Of a stretch of 64,000 bases of DNA, positions 1 to 13,210 are shown piece by piece. Below the pieces are notes generated by a model. The model was not told the origin of the DNA. It searched no databases and was given only the letters and a program-made list of their open reading frames with translations. Location of the stretch: positions 4,358,784-4,422,783 of the forward strand of contig NC_133971.1 of the NCBI RefSeq assembly GCF_031877795.1. The letters run 5' to 3'. This DNA comes from Strix aluco (Eukaryota; Chordata; Aves; Strigiformes; Strigidae). Position 1 is the stretch's first letter; each line of letters begins with the position of its first letter. The translations under genes and the position numbers were made by a program.

Positions 1-3000
1 ACTCTGCTGTGATAAGGCAGTTCCCTGCAGATGAGCATCAGTAAAATGTTTACACCGTACCTCCGCATCCTGTGTTCTGGATGGGCAACATGCACTTACA
101 AAAAAACTATTTTAGGAGTGTTTAAGACAGTGTTAAAATATTTCATAGAGACTATTTTTTCTCTGCCTCTGCTTGTAGAGCCAAGTTCCCTAAACAATTA
201 TCAGTCAAAATACAGTAGGCTTAGAATGAAATTCTCAAAAAGTACCAAATATAACTTTTCTGGATACAAATATATGCTGCTTGGAGAGTCTTACCATGGC
301 CTTTTTAGAGGCTAGAAGCACATGATGAATCCCTTTAGGAAAATCCCTTTTATACAGACATAAAACTTCTACTTTCATTCTCATTATGTCTGTGGATACG
401 TGGAAAAATTGCAAACCACAGAAGAAATTCCTTCTCTGTTTTTCAGGCATGCGCAGACATCACTCATATCTGGGGGGAAAAAGGAAATTTTCTCATAGTA
501 AAGTGGTGGAGTTTTGAATTTTTTTTTATCAAGTCCTGGAGGACTACATGGATCTACAGTTAGCAGGAATGTTAGGTGATCAAAGGGACATGTGAAATTT
601 TTAAGTTTTTTTTTTTTTTTTTTAATGTATTTTATCTGTTTAGCTGTTAACTCCTGTATCTGATATTAAACTGTGAAGTTTGCAAGAAAGGGACTTCCCC
701 TTCAATGAGGACTATTTTTAACTGACATTTAAACACATACCCCTAAGATGTGCTGACTGCTGTGAATCCAGTTCTGAAATGCCCCACACTGTCCATAAAA
801 ATCAGGGCAGTGTGGCTACGTTTTTAGGGTCAGGAATGGCAAATCTCATCATGGTAATGGCCAAGGAGTGCGTAGCCAGGACATAAATGTCCTGCCCATG
901 GACTTTATCTGGGGCATCTGCTTAGCCCTACTGAATCTCCAAGTGCTTGAGCACTTTCTTAAAGTTAAGCAAGTTGTCAAATACCCTTCCTGAAACAGGG
1001 ATGCTTTCCTGAGTTGTTTTCACCTATTTAAAGCAAACTTTGCAAAAATAAATTTATGGGAAGATGTACATTATGTATTTTAAATTAGCTTCTGCTTCCC
1101 CAGGCTTAACATAATCATTGGTCACTTCTTTTTCTCAGATTATCTGAAGAATGGAGACCAAGCTGCAGTCTAACGGATTAGTAACTCAATTGTTTGACTA
1201 CTGATTATTTCTTATTAAAGAAAAAAACAAAAACAAAAAACCAAAAAACAGTTCTGAGGTTCTACATGTTCCTTGTACTGCAGGGTGGGCAAAATAAAAT
1301 GAGGAGTCAAAGTTTAAGAAAAAAAAAAGTGTAAAATCTTCTTCTCATAAGGAGTTGATGTTTTGCCTGAAGGTATCAACCAAGGCAGGTGGAAGAACTG
1401 AATCAGACTCAGCTCCTTCCACCCATGTTCCTCCTTTAGAGTCCCACGTAGGCTTCCATAGTCACTGTCATACACAGAAAAATTGGTGAGCTGTAGCAAG
1501 GACTTAAATAACGTGTTCATCTCTCTGCTACTTCAGGATTATGTCTACTTTCTGGTGGTCTGTTTTTTTCTCCTTCTGGTTAGTTGCTTTTTAAAAGGGG
1601 ATAAGAAATTGGCCTTTTGTAGTCTCCTTTTAAAGTGGAGTAAATTCAACAGTGCAGAATTCATGAATGAGAAAATATCTTTTTTTAATGGTTTCCAAGA
1701 TAACTGCAAAACAACATTCACCAAAAAAAGGAAGAAAGAGAAAAAAAAAAAAGAAAAAAAAAAGAAAAAAAAAAAAAGAAAAAATGGCCTAAAGCACATT
1801 TTTAAAATTTTTTGAGTGTAAAATACATCTTTGGTTCCTATGAATTTAGAATGGTACATTCATCATAACTAGGAAATTTAAAACTCAAATTCTTTGTGAT
1901 AAATTCATTGTCATTGAATTTTCTTTGTTATTTTAGATGTACGCGTATTCAAATATCCATTACTAATATCAATTCATATTAACAAATTAATTTTATATAC
2001 AAAATTAACCAGAATTAAACACGATCGCGGGTACAAAGGGAAAATATCTCTTTGCACAGTTGAACATCTCCAAGCAGGTGACACACTCCACAGCTGGTGC
2101 AGTCATCAATGTTTTTTTAAGCAAGAAAAGCCTAGTGAAATCTTTAACATCCACTTAAAACAGAATGGTCCTCGATTTCTAGGTTGGAAATGTTCCCATT
2201 ATACATATATTAAAAATTCTTCAGATAAAGTCTAAACCAACCAAACAAAAAAAAGCCTTTATTTTCCTTGTTGTGGAAAATGATTGGTAATTGTTGGTAA
2301 TGACTGGGGAATGACTATCAACTCGTTCGTAACACATGTCAAATGACAGGATATTTATTCATAGTCTTCTGTTATATTGGATATGCCAACTATTCACATA
2401 AAAGAAACAACTGAGTTCAACTCAGCCCAGGGAGAAAACACGATGGGTCAAATTCAGATCTGACTTGCAAAGCTTGGTTATTTTGGATTGCAACCATTTC
2501 ACTCTACTGTAAATGCATACAGCTAATTTTAATTTAGTAGCCCCATCTTTACCATTATGTAACTACCAGATTTAATAGAAATAAGCCAACTTTATGTTAG
2601 TGTGATGAGGATCAGACTCGACCAAATAATCAGTGTTAGGTGTAGGATTTATAGATAAAAATCTGAATTTGTTTTACCAAAGGGGAAAAAAAGGAGTGTT
2701 TTTGCCATATGGTCTCCAAACACAAACTCAATTCTAGTTCCAAACAAGCAAAGTGATAAACTGCGTTACTCTCTTAAATAAATGTAACCAAAAGTGGGCA
2801 TTTTATCTTAAGGAGAAAGAAAGAGATAGAGAGAATAAGTTATGTCCTGTAGGAGATCAAAACATGATGTGGAAAACAAGAAAATAAACTTAAATGATGG
2901 TGTAATCCCCAAAGGAAAACCTTCAGTAATACTGTGCCCACAGCAGACAGCTCACAAACATGTAAATCATTTTATCTATAAATAACTGAAGATTACAAGA

Positions 3001-3590
3001 AACTGATTTAAATAGTTTTATTCTAACTTGAACAAACAGGGTGATTGGAAAAAACAGAATTACGACAGACTAGGGGTCTGGCTTGATAAAAACTCTATTA
3101 GCTGTGCTGATGTGAAAGGATTATTTTAGGAATGAGAAAGAGGAAAGGCAGAGATGAAGGAAGGACAGACAACTGCTGCTGGGCGACGGGGAAGCAAAGG
3201 TGGAGAGGGTGGCTGAGCATCACGCCTACTCTCACAGCTTCAGCCTTGTCACATCAAAGCATTGCCATATGGAAAGGGCCATGTTATACACACACTCCTC
3301 AACCCAGACTGGTGCTCGGGAAGGCTTCTGAGCTTTTTATTAAAACAATGCTTGCTGCTGTAGGTTTTCTGGGCATTTATATTACGCTTATTGCTATGAT
3401 ATCTGCGCACTTGGAGTCTGTGTTATAGTTCTCAGTTGGACACTTGACTGTGTGGTGATGGGAGCCCTTACCTGCAAACCAATGGGATGCTTGTAGTAGA
3501 TGTGCTAGGATGCATGGGACAGCAAGCCACAACACTGGGCAAGGGCCCTTTATTTTATTTTATTTTATTTGTTTCTTTATTACCATGAAG
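1..3590. other. AT-rich intergenic sequence
   Basis: I see no gene and no recognisable transposon. An A-rich GAAAA-type simple repeat lies at about 1731-1784 and T or A runs at about 600-625 and 1315-1328. Short open frames have no coding character. Confidence 0.7.
1731..1784. repeat. A-rich simple repeat (A with interspersed G)
   Basis: This is a run of A broken by single G residues, with an AAAAAG-like unit. The antisense reading is a poly-Phe/Leu pseudo-ORF. Confidence 0.85.
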
Positions 3591-3725
3591 GTAGCAGGTT
3601 GCCCAGGTTGGCTGCAGCCTCTCCATCCTTGGAGCTATTCAGAACTCGGCTGGACATGGCTCTGCACAGCCTGACCCACTTGGACTGCTCGGAGAGCGGG
3701 GCTGGAGAACGTGCCCTCCAAAGGT
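3591..3725 (+). mobile_element. CR1 LINE 3'-UTR fragment
   Basis: The stretch GGTTGCCCAGGTTGGCTGCA, followed by TCCATCCTTGGAGCTATTCA and CGGCTGGACATGGCTCTG, is the bird CR1 3' UTR in sense orientation. The terminal tail is decayed. A short (TTTTA)n run precedes it at about 3550-3570. Confidence 0.7.
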
Positions 3726-6700
3726 GCCTCTTGGTGTAAAATAGCTTATGATTCAGCGAATGGCTTTAACAGAAATTGTGTGTGTTTAGCACTCTCAGTT
3801 GGCATTCACATATAAAAGATGTGCAACTCACAGGGCAATACTGCCTATGAGTTTTCCCACTTTTTCTCCTATTATAGCCCCAAAGAGCTGCATCTCAGGC
3901 CATGACTGGAGCACTGGTATCAAGCCACAAATATTTTTTGCTGGAGAGTCTGTTGAAATTACCCTGTACCTGGACAAAGTTGATCACTAACTACATGTGC
4001 CAACTGTCCAGGCTCTTGATGTCCTCCCTGCCCCCAGCAGCTGCTTTACTCTGCCCCAAAGTGGCTTTTCCTTTGTGAACACTTCAGCAGGATGGGTCTG
4101 GCTCTGCACTGGTAGTGTGCACAGCGGTACCCATCCTGGCACCTGCGGTGATGGCTATCGGTCACCCCAAACTGGTGTTTTTTTCTTCCAACCACCAAGT
4201 CCTGTAATTGCAATTGTAATTCTACAATCGTTTAGCTTTCCTGACATGCCAAGAATAAGCAGTAAATCACTCTGCAGGTTTGTGCAACCTTTTGTGTTCA
4301 CCAAAACCTGTAAACAAACTATTTTTATTTATTTTTTGAGATCAGAACCTAATTTGCCCACAGCGGGAGGCTTTGTGATAGATCTTGAGGGGAGATCTGG
4401 GACATCGTGGCCTGGAAAAACAGAAGCAGATGTTCATCCACAGGTCAAGAACAGTGCACACAGATAAGATGCAGGTGCTTTCTTATACTTTTATTTTTGA
4501 ACTCATAGATATTATCTTTACAGTCCGGAGGAGGGAGTGGAAAGATAAGGAGAGAAAAAGATAAAGCAAGCAGAGAAATGGTTTTATGTGCTTTACAGGA
4601 ACGGTGTAACTGCTCTGAGGATTACAGTGATGGTAAGAGGAGATTGTGGATCAGTGGTTATTAGGCTCTGACGAAAGTCTCTTAGGTTAATTTCAATTAA
4701 CATGATACTTTTAATCTGGTGGTGTTCCGTAAGCAAAAGTCAACTCATAGCTGTATTTTTCTGTCAGATCTTAGCTCTCCACTTCCCTCCGTGGACATGC
4801 ATTTGGTGAGAAGTCACCCTTTCTACATGCCTGCTTCCAAGCCATCTGACACAGCTCCTGAGTCCTGCAAGGCCCTTGTCAGAACTACTGTATGAAGGGA
4901 CATCTGCAGACACGGGGAGTGAGAAATGCCGTGTGGTGAATGCCCTTTGCTCCAGGGATGACAGATGCTGTCGTGAAGATTTCTGCCCCTTTCCTCTTCC
5001 TCGTGCCAGGCCAAGGAAGGACAGAGCAGTTCCACAGTGTGACTGGCCCGTCTGCATGCAGTACTGATTATCAGGCTTCCCACACTGCAGGTCAGAAGTT
5101 TATCCTGGTTCCTGATTGTGAAACCATCACACCCGACTTCCCGGGATGCTTTAGAAGTAGCACTATCAAGGTAAGCACGGAGTGTTTCCACGTAGCAAAT
5201 CTGCAAGGGACGGGTACACTCCAAAAGCATGTGGTACAAAACAGTGTAGAAGGACCCTGGCAAAGCTATCCTTGTCAGGAAGTGAGTGTAGTTTGCAATT
5301 AAGTGTGTTATCAAGAAGTCCATTATTGTCAATGCCTCAGCCTAATCCCGATTAGAATTTAAAAAAATATAAAAAATAGCCCAAAGGTTTCTCCAATGAG
5401 ATTCCAACTTTAAAAAAAAAAAAAAAAAAGAAACAAGAGAAAAGACAATGAGCACATACAGGGAAGATGAGTGAAAAATGAGCCATTATTGCTCAGCCTG
5501 ATAGGTAGCAGGCATCTTGCCAAGGCCAGACAAAATCATCTTGGGCAGTACCTACCCGTAGAGTGACATTTTCAGATAATAAAGATGTAGGCATAGAAAG
5601 TCCACAGATTTTTCCCAGACTGTGTATGGTGCAGTTCTTAAAACTTCTTCAGCATAGCATCTTGACAGGATGGTTTGTTTATCGTTATCAGTGGACGTTT
5701 CTGACTAAGATGACTTCTAGATATTAACAGCACAAAATTCCCTTGTGAGATAGTGGCAAGATGCATACTAATTGACAAAGCTAACTTCTGCGGCAATTTT
5801 TTTCTCAAAGGTTTCTGATGGTTCCTCCTTTAAAAGCAGTGAAATGGTCCTACAAGTCTTTAGCACAGGCCTAATTTCAGCTCCAGTATCAGCTTCAGTA
5901 AGTGAAAAGCTGAGCAGCCTGTGCTACTAATTACAGTGTAAACATTTAATAAATATTCCTTTTTCTTATCCTTTGCCCTTTTCAAAAATGAAAGGTTGTA
6001 ATTTACATGTATGGTAGCTTCTAATTGACTCTTCACAATACCTTGCTTGTTTTATTTATTCTCAGTCTTCTTCTGGGAGGAGGTGGAGCACATTAAAAGA
6101 GAGCAGTGTTTCTACCCCCATCTGCATGTCTTCTGTAAAACAATGCTCCCCCCAAAAGCACCCCCAGCTCCCTCCCCACAGAAAGCTGCAGAGCCCCAGC
6201 TTGGATTTCCTATGCATCCACCTGTGGTCTCAAGTGATCATTCTGCTGAATTGCATTTTTAATTACAGAATAGTTATCTGCAAGCACATGTGTGCCTTAT
6301 ATGGGCGCACAGCTTCATACGTGGTGCAAAAGCAGAGTTTTTTGCTTTTCTGTTTTGTCACTATTCTGACGCGGACACGACTGCAGGATGCGTTCCGTTT
6401 GCAGGGGTTTTTGTTTTTTACAGCAAAATGTGGCTACGGGAATGGTTGTGTTTGGGCTCCATATGCAGGTCGCAGCCATATATTCAAGCTGGACAATAAA
6501 GCAGGGAAGAAACAGCTGATACACAAAAGGGACCGTCTAGACAGTGCCCCATCAGTCTGGCTAAATTTGGTGCTGGCATTCCCAGTGGGATTGTAATATA
6601 ATTGTTCTGGTGTCTGCGTTCATTCCCCCTGTCAAACACCATCCCAAATATACATCCTTTTTTCAGTACAACAGGCCCAAACTGTACTATTCAATGGAAG

Positions 6701-8160
6701 CAGCTTTGAAACAACTACCTGAGAAAATATCTCCTAGTATGCAGAAAATCTGTTCTTTAATTGCTGGGGGAAAAAAAAAAAATCAACAAAACTAACACCA
6801 TTTTTAATCAGAGTGGAATTCATTTGACTTTCAGCCAAAATATAATTATTTTAATTAAGAATCTAAAAATATTTTTTGGGGAAAAATGTGAAAATATTCT
6901 TTTGTATGGGCACAAAGAAAAGGCATCCTCTACTGCAGGTTTATTAATGTCTCAAAGAAAATTTAACGGAAATTCAGAGATGTGAAAGTTAAATGAGAGC
7001 TATGGATCTAGATTGTAACGAAGGAAAAGTCTAGCGAAAAAAGAAAAAAAGCATTAATGAGCAAAAATTAAGGAAAAAATATTGTCATTTTACTTTCTCA
7101 TAATTAAAGAAACCAGCAGTTACTTCTTGAATTTCTGTGAAGTGACTATTTTATTTATTTGGAATTTTTGATTGTTCAAAAGACATTTGACAAATCTTAG
7201 AAGCACAAACTTATCTTGATTAATATTGTTCTATATATTTTGGAAAAACCTGCAAAGAATCTGAAATCTCTGATAATTTTATCAAGGAAATCAAGCACAA
7301 ATATGGAGCTTCAAAAAGGAAAATAAAAAAGGGAATTAAGAACATATTGGCTGTATCACTGATGTCCACAGACACAATGGTAGAAGTCAAAACATGCAAA
7401 TAAAATGCAAAGACATCAAATCCCTGCTTTAGGAAAGTAAAGTACAGAAGTTTGTTTCTGATTTGTTATCTTTCATGCTGTTTTGTCCTTTTGTTTCAAG
7501 AACAAATTATTCCAAGACCTGTAGATATAAATAGGAAACGGGCATGATTTTAGACATTTTAAAGAAACATTATCCTAACTATTTTAGAGAGTGTTGCTCT
7601 CAACGTGCACCAGTAGCTATTTACATGGCATACTGAGGGTCCACCCCCACTGCAGCTGAAGGCCGTGGAAAAGGCCGAGCTGTCCCATGCCTGGACCACA
7701 TCCTTGCCTGACCACGCTGCTCCCATTGCAAACAGATAATGTGGACTTCTTCCCCATTATTTACCAACTCTGACAAACCACAGTCAAAGGCATGATGTAT
7801 GCCAATAACCCAAACACCAGGTTATGTTGCAAACAAGCGGAAAAAAAAAAAAATCTTTCCCCCAAACACTGGTGCCTCTCATTCCCTAAGTTTTCTCTGC
7901 AGAAAGTTTGGTGCCAGCAACTTTTTGCAGGATGAGTGATGGAAAAGAGAGAGAGGGAACCTCAAGGAAGAGGAGGGGAAGTAAATCCCCTCACCTCTGC
8001 CCAGAAAGGCCTCGAAGAAACTGGCTGACGTGCAGCTCACACTGAGGGGGATCAAAACCCAGGTGCTGCGCACCAGGAAACACAAAGTTTAGGAGAAAAT
8101 ATGTAAATATGACGACAAAAACATTAAATAAATCAAGTGCAGGTTTAACGTTGGGGTTAC
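3726..8160. other. Intergenic sequence without a recognised gene
   Basis: Mixed AT-rich sequence with short homopolymers (poly-A at about 5413-5430). The open frames at 4.8-5.3 kb and 6.1-6.6 kb overlap on both strands and lack homology that I recognise. No transposon is visible. Confidence 0.6.
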
Positions 8161-8571
8161 CAGCCCCACTGGAGGGGGGAGTGCAATAACGAGGTGCTGT
8201 GGGGGGAGGGTGTCTGTTTGGGGGTGCTGTGGATGCTGGGGGGGTGCTTCCCCTTCCACACCCTCTGGGCCGGGGGATGAGGAGGCTGGGGGGACGCCGG
8301 GGGGGGGTGGGGGTGGTGTCTGGGACTCTGCAGCTGCCCCTCTCGCACTTGAATAAAGGAGAACTTTTTTTTTTTCTTCGGGAGGGGGCGAGGTCCGTGA
8401 ATACCTTACCCAATAAGAGATGGGGCATATTGAAAACTATATTAAATTACCCTGATTAACAATTTAGCCACGAACAGGGGAGCTTTGGGAGATCTCTATA
8501 GGCAGGGCTGGGGGCTATTCATGCCAGCAGCTAAGAGGTCGAAAGGTTTCTGAAGTTCACAGGCTCAGAGC

Positions 8572-8585
8572 CTTTGTTATGCTAA
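8572..8585 (+). promoter_or_regulatory. SOX-POU composite motif
   Basis: CTTTGTTATGCTAA matches the SOX2-OCT/BRN composite (CWTTGTTATGCAAAT) at the SOX half and most of the POU half. It sits in conserved-looking sequence about 21.6 kb upstream of the TMEM161B start codon. Confidence 0.5.
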
Positions 8586-8969
8586 CAGACAATCTCAAAT
8601 CAGCTGCCTGCTGGAGTGTGAAATATAAATGATTCCTTGAGAACTTCCAATAAGTTGTCACTCTTGTTCTCCAAATACCAGGACAGGCTGCTAATTTCTA
8701 GCAGGGCCCTTTTCTTGCGGCGTCACGAGCCCTAAATGAATGCCTTTGTAGTTCAAATAATCTTTTTAAGGAAGCTGCCCTGCCGTAATAGCCTGAAGGC
8801 GTCTTGGTTTTTGGTTTGTGAAACGAAAATCGGGATTTCTCCGAACTTGACTTTCCCCATGTTGGAGGCGTTTGGGGTGGGTGGGAGAGATGCTCCCATA
8901 TACACGCAGAGGGGGGGAAGCATCAACGAGGGGCCTGGGAGCTGCCGGGAGCCAAAACCTCATCCTGCT

Positions 8970-8989
8970 CCCCCCCCCCCCCCCCCCCC
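8970..8989. repeat. Poly(C) tract, 20 bases
   Basis: Uninterrupted C run on the + strand. It is one of three within 600 bp. Confidence 0.9.
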
Positions 8990-9047
8990 AGCCCCGCCTT
9001 GGTCTGAACAAAGCCCAGGGCGAGATTTACGGCTCCAAAGCTACCTG

Positions 9048-9066
9048 CCCCCCCCCCCCCCCCCCC
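9048..9066. repeat. Poly(C) tract, 19 bases
   Basis: Uninterrupted C run on the + strand, followed by T and C runs. Confidence 0.9.
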
Positions 9067-9521
9067 TTTTCCCCTCCCCTTCCCCGTTAGGTGTGATTTA
9101 GGGAGCGGCGGGCCCCGGGGCAGGGAGAGGAGGGGGCTGCACCCAGGCGGTGGGAGGGGGGGGTCTGAGTTCTGGGCACAAAGAGAAATACTGGTCTGGA
9201 CATCGGCGCTAATGCCGTTAAGAGGAGAAGAATGAGTTAATTATCTTTATACACAAGGAAATCAATCTATTAGAGGATGTGATCTGCTCTCACCCCGGGG
9301 AGGAGAAGCGAGCCTCCCCTGAGAGCCCCCGCGGTACCCCAGGGCGGGGGGGGCGGAGATTCGGCGGAGACTCCGCGGCCGGGGGCGCGCAGCGCCACAG
9401 AGCCCCGCGCTGCCGGAGAGTGGGGGGGGAAACTTCTCCTCATCGAGATAATAGTGATGATCATTCTAATAAAAACGGCACGTGTTTAGTTTCCTCGCAC
9501 GGGAAATAAAAATACCGCCTG

Positions 9522-9547
9522 CCCCCCCCCCCCCCCCCCCCCCCCCC
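9522..9547. repeat. Poly(C) tract, 26 bases
   Basis: Uninterrupted C run on the + strand. Length is likely variable between individuals or reads. Confidence 0.9.
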
Positions 9548-9559
9548 GCTCCCCACTCC

Positions 9560-12500
9560 CCCAGCCAAAGGACACAGACACACGCGAGTTTTTTCGGGGT
9601 TAAGTTTGGCTAAAGGAGGAGTTGCGTGTGCCACAGGCAGCTTCAGGATCCTCTGATAAACGCAGCGCGGAAAAATGATGCCTTTTGACTATTCTTGTGC
9701 TGATACAGACTGGACGGTGCTTTATTTGCGGGGCGGGAGCCGGGGGACAGCGGGGAGAGGTGGTAATTGTTTTCCTCCTTCTAATCAGCATTTACCTTCC
9801 CTTTTGAAAATGGATCTCGACAACTGTTGTCTATAAAGCTTTTAGAAAAATTCTCCGAAAACAGGAGAAACAAAAGTTAGGTTTATGCTGTTTGTAAGGG
9901 GAGAGAGAAATTTTTTTTTTCATTTTTTTCTCTTTTTTTGAGGGGTGTGTGTGCGCGTGTGCGAGCGGATGCATGTATGGTGGTTATTATTCTGAAACAC
10001 CAGAGTCACGAATTATCCGTGTCCTCAGAGTTATTAATAACAGTTAACACTTCCCACGCGCTTTGTATTTACAAAGAACTGACGAAACACACAATAGGTG
10101 TTGTCATTTTATTTCGCGTTTCGAGCCTTTTTTTTTTCTTTTTAAGGGGGAAAACTCCCTTTCCCCCGCAAATTTTCAAACAAAACCCGCTACTTTCAAG
10201 CTACTGTTGAAAGTTTGTCAGTAAATGGCCAATAGTGGCATAATCAATAACGCCTGTAACAGCTAATCTTGAGTCGAACAGTCTGCATGTTAATGACGGT
10301 GTTGCTGACGGCATTTATTTCATTGACAAATAGCTTCACACCCTTCTTCTCACGTTTTCGGTGGTAGAGTTTTGAATTTCAGATTTTAGCTTTCCTTTAA
10401 AAAAGCTGTAACAAGGTAGGAACTGCATAATGCTCGTTGGTGCAACTATTAAGTTACAATAAGCAGATTTTTTTTCTTAGGGACAATTTATGTTTGAGCC
10501 GGTATCTTTAAACTATACCATACTTTAAGTACAAAGTTAAGAATTGCATTAAATATTTCTTTTGTTGAAATACGATCGAATATTGAAATAGAATCGACGT
10601 TAACAGGAACCAAAGCTCTTAAGCTTTCCACAGAGACAATGTGAACGATTAAACCAGTAAATAGGTCTTTCAATAAATATCAACAGTATTAGCCAGAACG
10701 AAGTTAATTTGGGAGAGGGAGCATCCAGGAGATTTCCTGTTTTATCATTCCTGAATGGTATACCTGCACGCGAGTTTGCAGACAAATTAATCTCGTTCGC
10801 AAGAATAACATTTTGCTTACATATTTGCTTTTTGTAAATACATTTCCACAAAGAGCCATAGAATGCAAAAATTATGTTTCATTCATATGTATGAGTAAAT
10901 ATAAAGGCAGATGTAGTTTCCTTGTAAGCATTAGACAGCGATTGCATGAAGTGCCAAAGGGGAATGCAACTTTTCCATAGGATTTGGAATGATGAAAATA
11001 TCTCTTTGCATATCAAGTACTATCTTCGAGGCTAATTAGGGTGAAAGGCAGTAAGACAACAAAAAGAAAGACTGGCTGGAAAAGAACCAAGGACAAAAAT
11101 GTGCAATATGACACCCACAAGATGGCTGCCTTTTCATTCTTTCTCTACGATTATAGTCCCATTTCTATAGGAAAATTAATGGAAAATGTTCTTTAGCAAA
11201 TCAGCCAGAGAAACTACAGTGGCGTTCTCCCAGCGCATATGCAAACGGTAATAAAATGTCTTAAACACAGTTGAGCTCATATAAATATAGCAGAACATTA
11301 TGTATTTTGTCTGGAGCAACGCCTCCTGCACATCTTAGTCATCATACTAATATCGACAATTTTGGGTGCGTGAGAAGGACAGTAAGGTACAGGCGAATAT
11401 GTAAGATAAAAGAGATCGTTTCAGTACGAAAGGCAGAATTAGAGCAGACGTATGCAACAACTACATCGTTTCAGCAGATGAGAAAATACAACGCGAAAAA
11501 TATACCTGAAGATTTTAAACATCTTTAGGCTTTCTTTAGGGTGGCTTCTCAAATTCAGGCAAAAAATATGTCTTTGTATAATCGTATTAACTCTTCTCTT
11601 CTTGGCCAAAATCTACAATTATTAAAAATGATGGCAATAAAACAAAGAAAACGTTCAATGTTGGATCAGAAGCTTAATAAAAAAGACCAATCTATATTAC
11701 AAAACAATTCAATCCGGAGAGTTTAGACAAAAATCAGGCTTCCTGTGAACTGTAAATAGTTTGGATTTTAGTCTATTCAGCAAAAATTGGTAGGTTACAA
11801 GGTTATTATGTGGGCTGAAACTACAGACAAGAACAAAGCAAATGGTTCAGTTTCAATAGGAAATATAATAAAAACCCCTTTATCTAAAAGCCATCAGGGA
11901 CAAGCACTCAATACAAGTTAACAAGCAGGAACTGATAAGATAACATTTATATGAGGTCAGAAGTCAAATGCCAGTCAAAGGCTTTTAACCTCTTGGGTCA
12001 TAAACAGGAATAGTTAAAACACATAGATAGTTATTTATCGGATTTTAAAGGTATCTGATCATTGTGAGTGAATAACGCGATGATTTAACTAATTGGGATT
12101 TATAGAAGAGGAACTTTGTCGTCGTTAACATAAAATGCACAGCTTCTAGCCTATAATTCTTAGGGTTTTATTTTCATTTTTTAAAAAAATTGGCCATTCC
12201 GTCTCTCGTAAATCTACAAAACCAAAGCAGACGGGCGACGAAAGCGATAAACATTTTCTTAAAACGGAGGCATACTCAGTCAATACGTGGATTGATCTGT
12301 GCAATCCAAGGCTTGTCTGAGGATTCAATAGGCTAAATATTTACAGTCAACATACATAAAAGAACAATAACCACCCTCCCTATTGTGGTGTTAATGCCAC
12401 TGGAGTTTTGTTTTGTTGCTTTTTTTCGAGTCCACTAAAGTAAAAAGAAATCTCATTCGGCAGTAAAACTGAAGGGATTTCCCTTCGCTAAACAAAAGCA

Positions 12501-13180
12501 CCCGATATTAAAAAATTACCTAGTTTTAAGTGCATAAATATTGCGGGTGGATTTAGAGGAGCTTTAATTATACTTCTAACCTATCCGGGAACAGTAATTT
12601 CCCCTTTAGTAGTTTTTATTTCGTCTTGCAGCTTGAGTCTCCAAATTCTGTAACTTGCCTACGTTTATGTCCAAACGTGCATTTTGAAGGTACTGCTAAA
12701 AAATTACCGAATAAAATATAATATTCATTGTCCAAGAGAGAAACAAGGATTGATGGAAGGCCTTTTCTAGGCCCACTGTTTCTTTAAACAGAGTTCACAA
12801 TACACTCGGCGAACATTGTGGATTTAAAACGCTTTTAAATATTTATCAGAAGTATTTTATCACCATATTCAAATGACACCTGGAGTGCACTCACCTTTAT
12901 TGACAATCTCTGTTCTGAAAGTCCATTTGCTTCTCGAAAGCCCCCCAAGCAGAACAACAAGGACTAACCGTTTTCATTCAGTTAATGTTTAGTAAAAAAC
13001 CAAGCAACCTTAATCAGCATGCTGATTGCATCGTCAACTAACAAATAATTTACTACTCTGAGCATTGCATTCCATTAAAAGCTCATTAAATTTTCTGTTC
13101 TCCAATGGGAGCTTTAGCTTTTGAACTGCATGCTTTTGCTCCGAATTATCACTTATTCCATTTTTTTCTTTTTTCTTTTT
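9560..13180. other. AT-rich block resembling conserved non-coding DNA
   Basis: About 3.6 kb free of recognisable transposons, with many TAAT and octamer-like words, isolated CpGs retained in AT-rich context, and no long open frame. Notable sites are a YY1-type AAGATGGCTGCC at 11119-11130, an octamer-like TTTGCATAT at 11005-11013 and a 16-bp palindrome at 13012-13027. The texture is like vertebrate developmental enhancers, but conservation was not tested. Confidence 0.4.
11119..11130 (+). promoter_or_regulatory. YY1-type site
   Basis: AAGATGGCTGCC matches the YY1 core (AAGATGGCNGC) in a non-coding context. Confidence 0.4.
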
Positions 13181-13186
13181 TTTTCT

Positions 13187-13210
13187 CCCCCCCCCCCCCC
13201 CCCCCCCCCC
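13187..13210. repeat. Poly(C) tract, 24 bases
   Basis: C run directly after a T-rich stretch (about 13,160-13,185), forming one pyrimidine tract of about 50 bp. Confidence 0.9.

Larger units (their letters stand above)
8160..9480. promoter_or_regulatory. GC-rich block / CpG island A with embedded conserved-looking element
   Basis: Two GC-rich parts are seen: 8160-8400 (G-runs) and 8860-9480 (densest in CpG at about 9325-9420). They flank an AT-rich part (8440-8800) rich in developmental-type motifs. This could be an enhancer or an unannotated non-coding RNA promoter. No TATA box, exon or open frame decides between them. Overlapping short ORFs on both strands are compositional. Confidence 0.45.
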
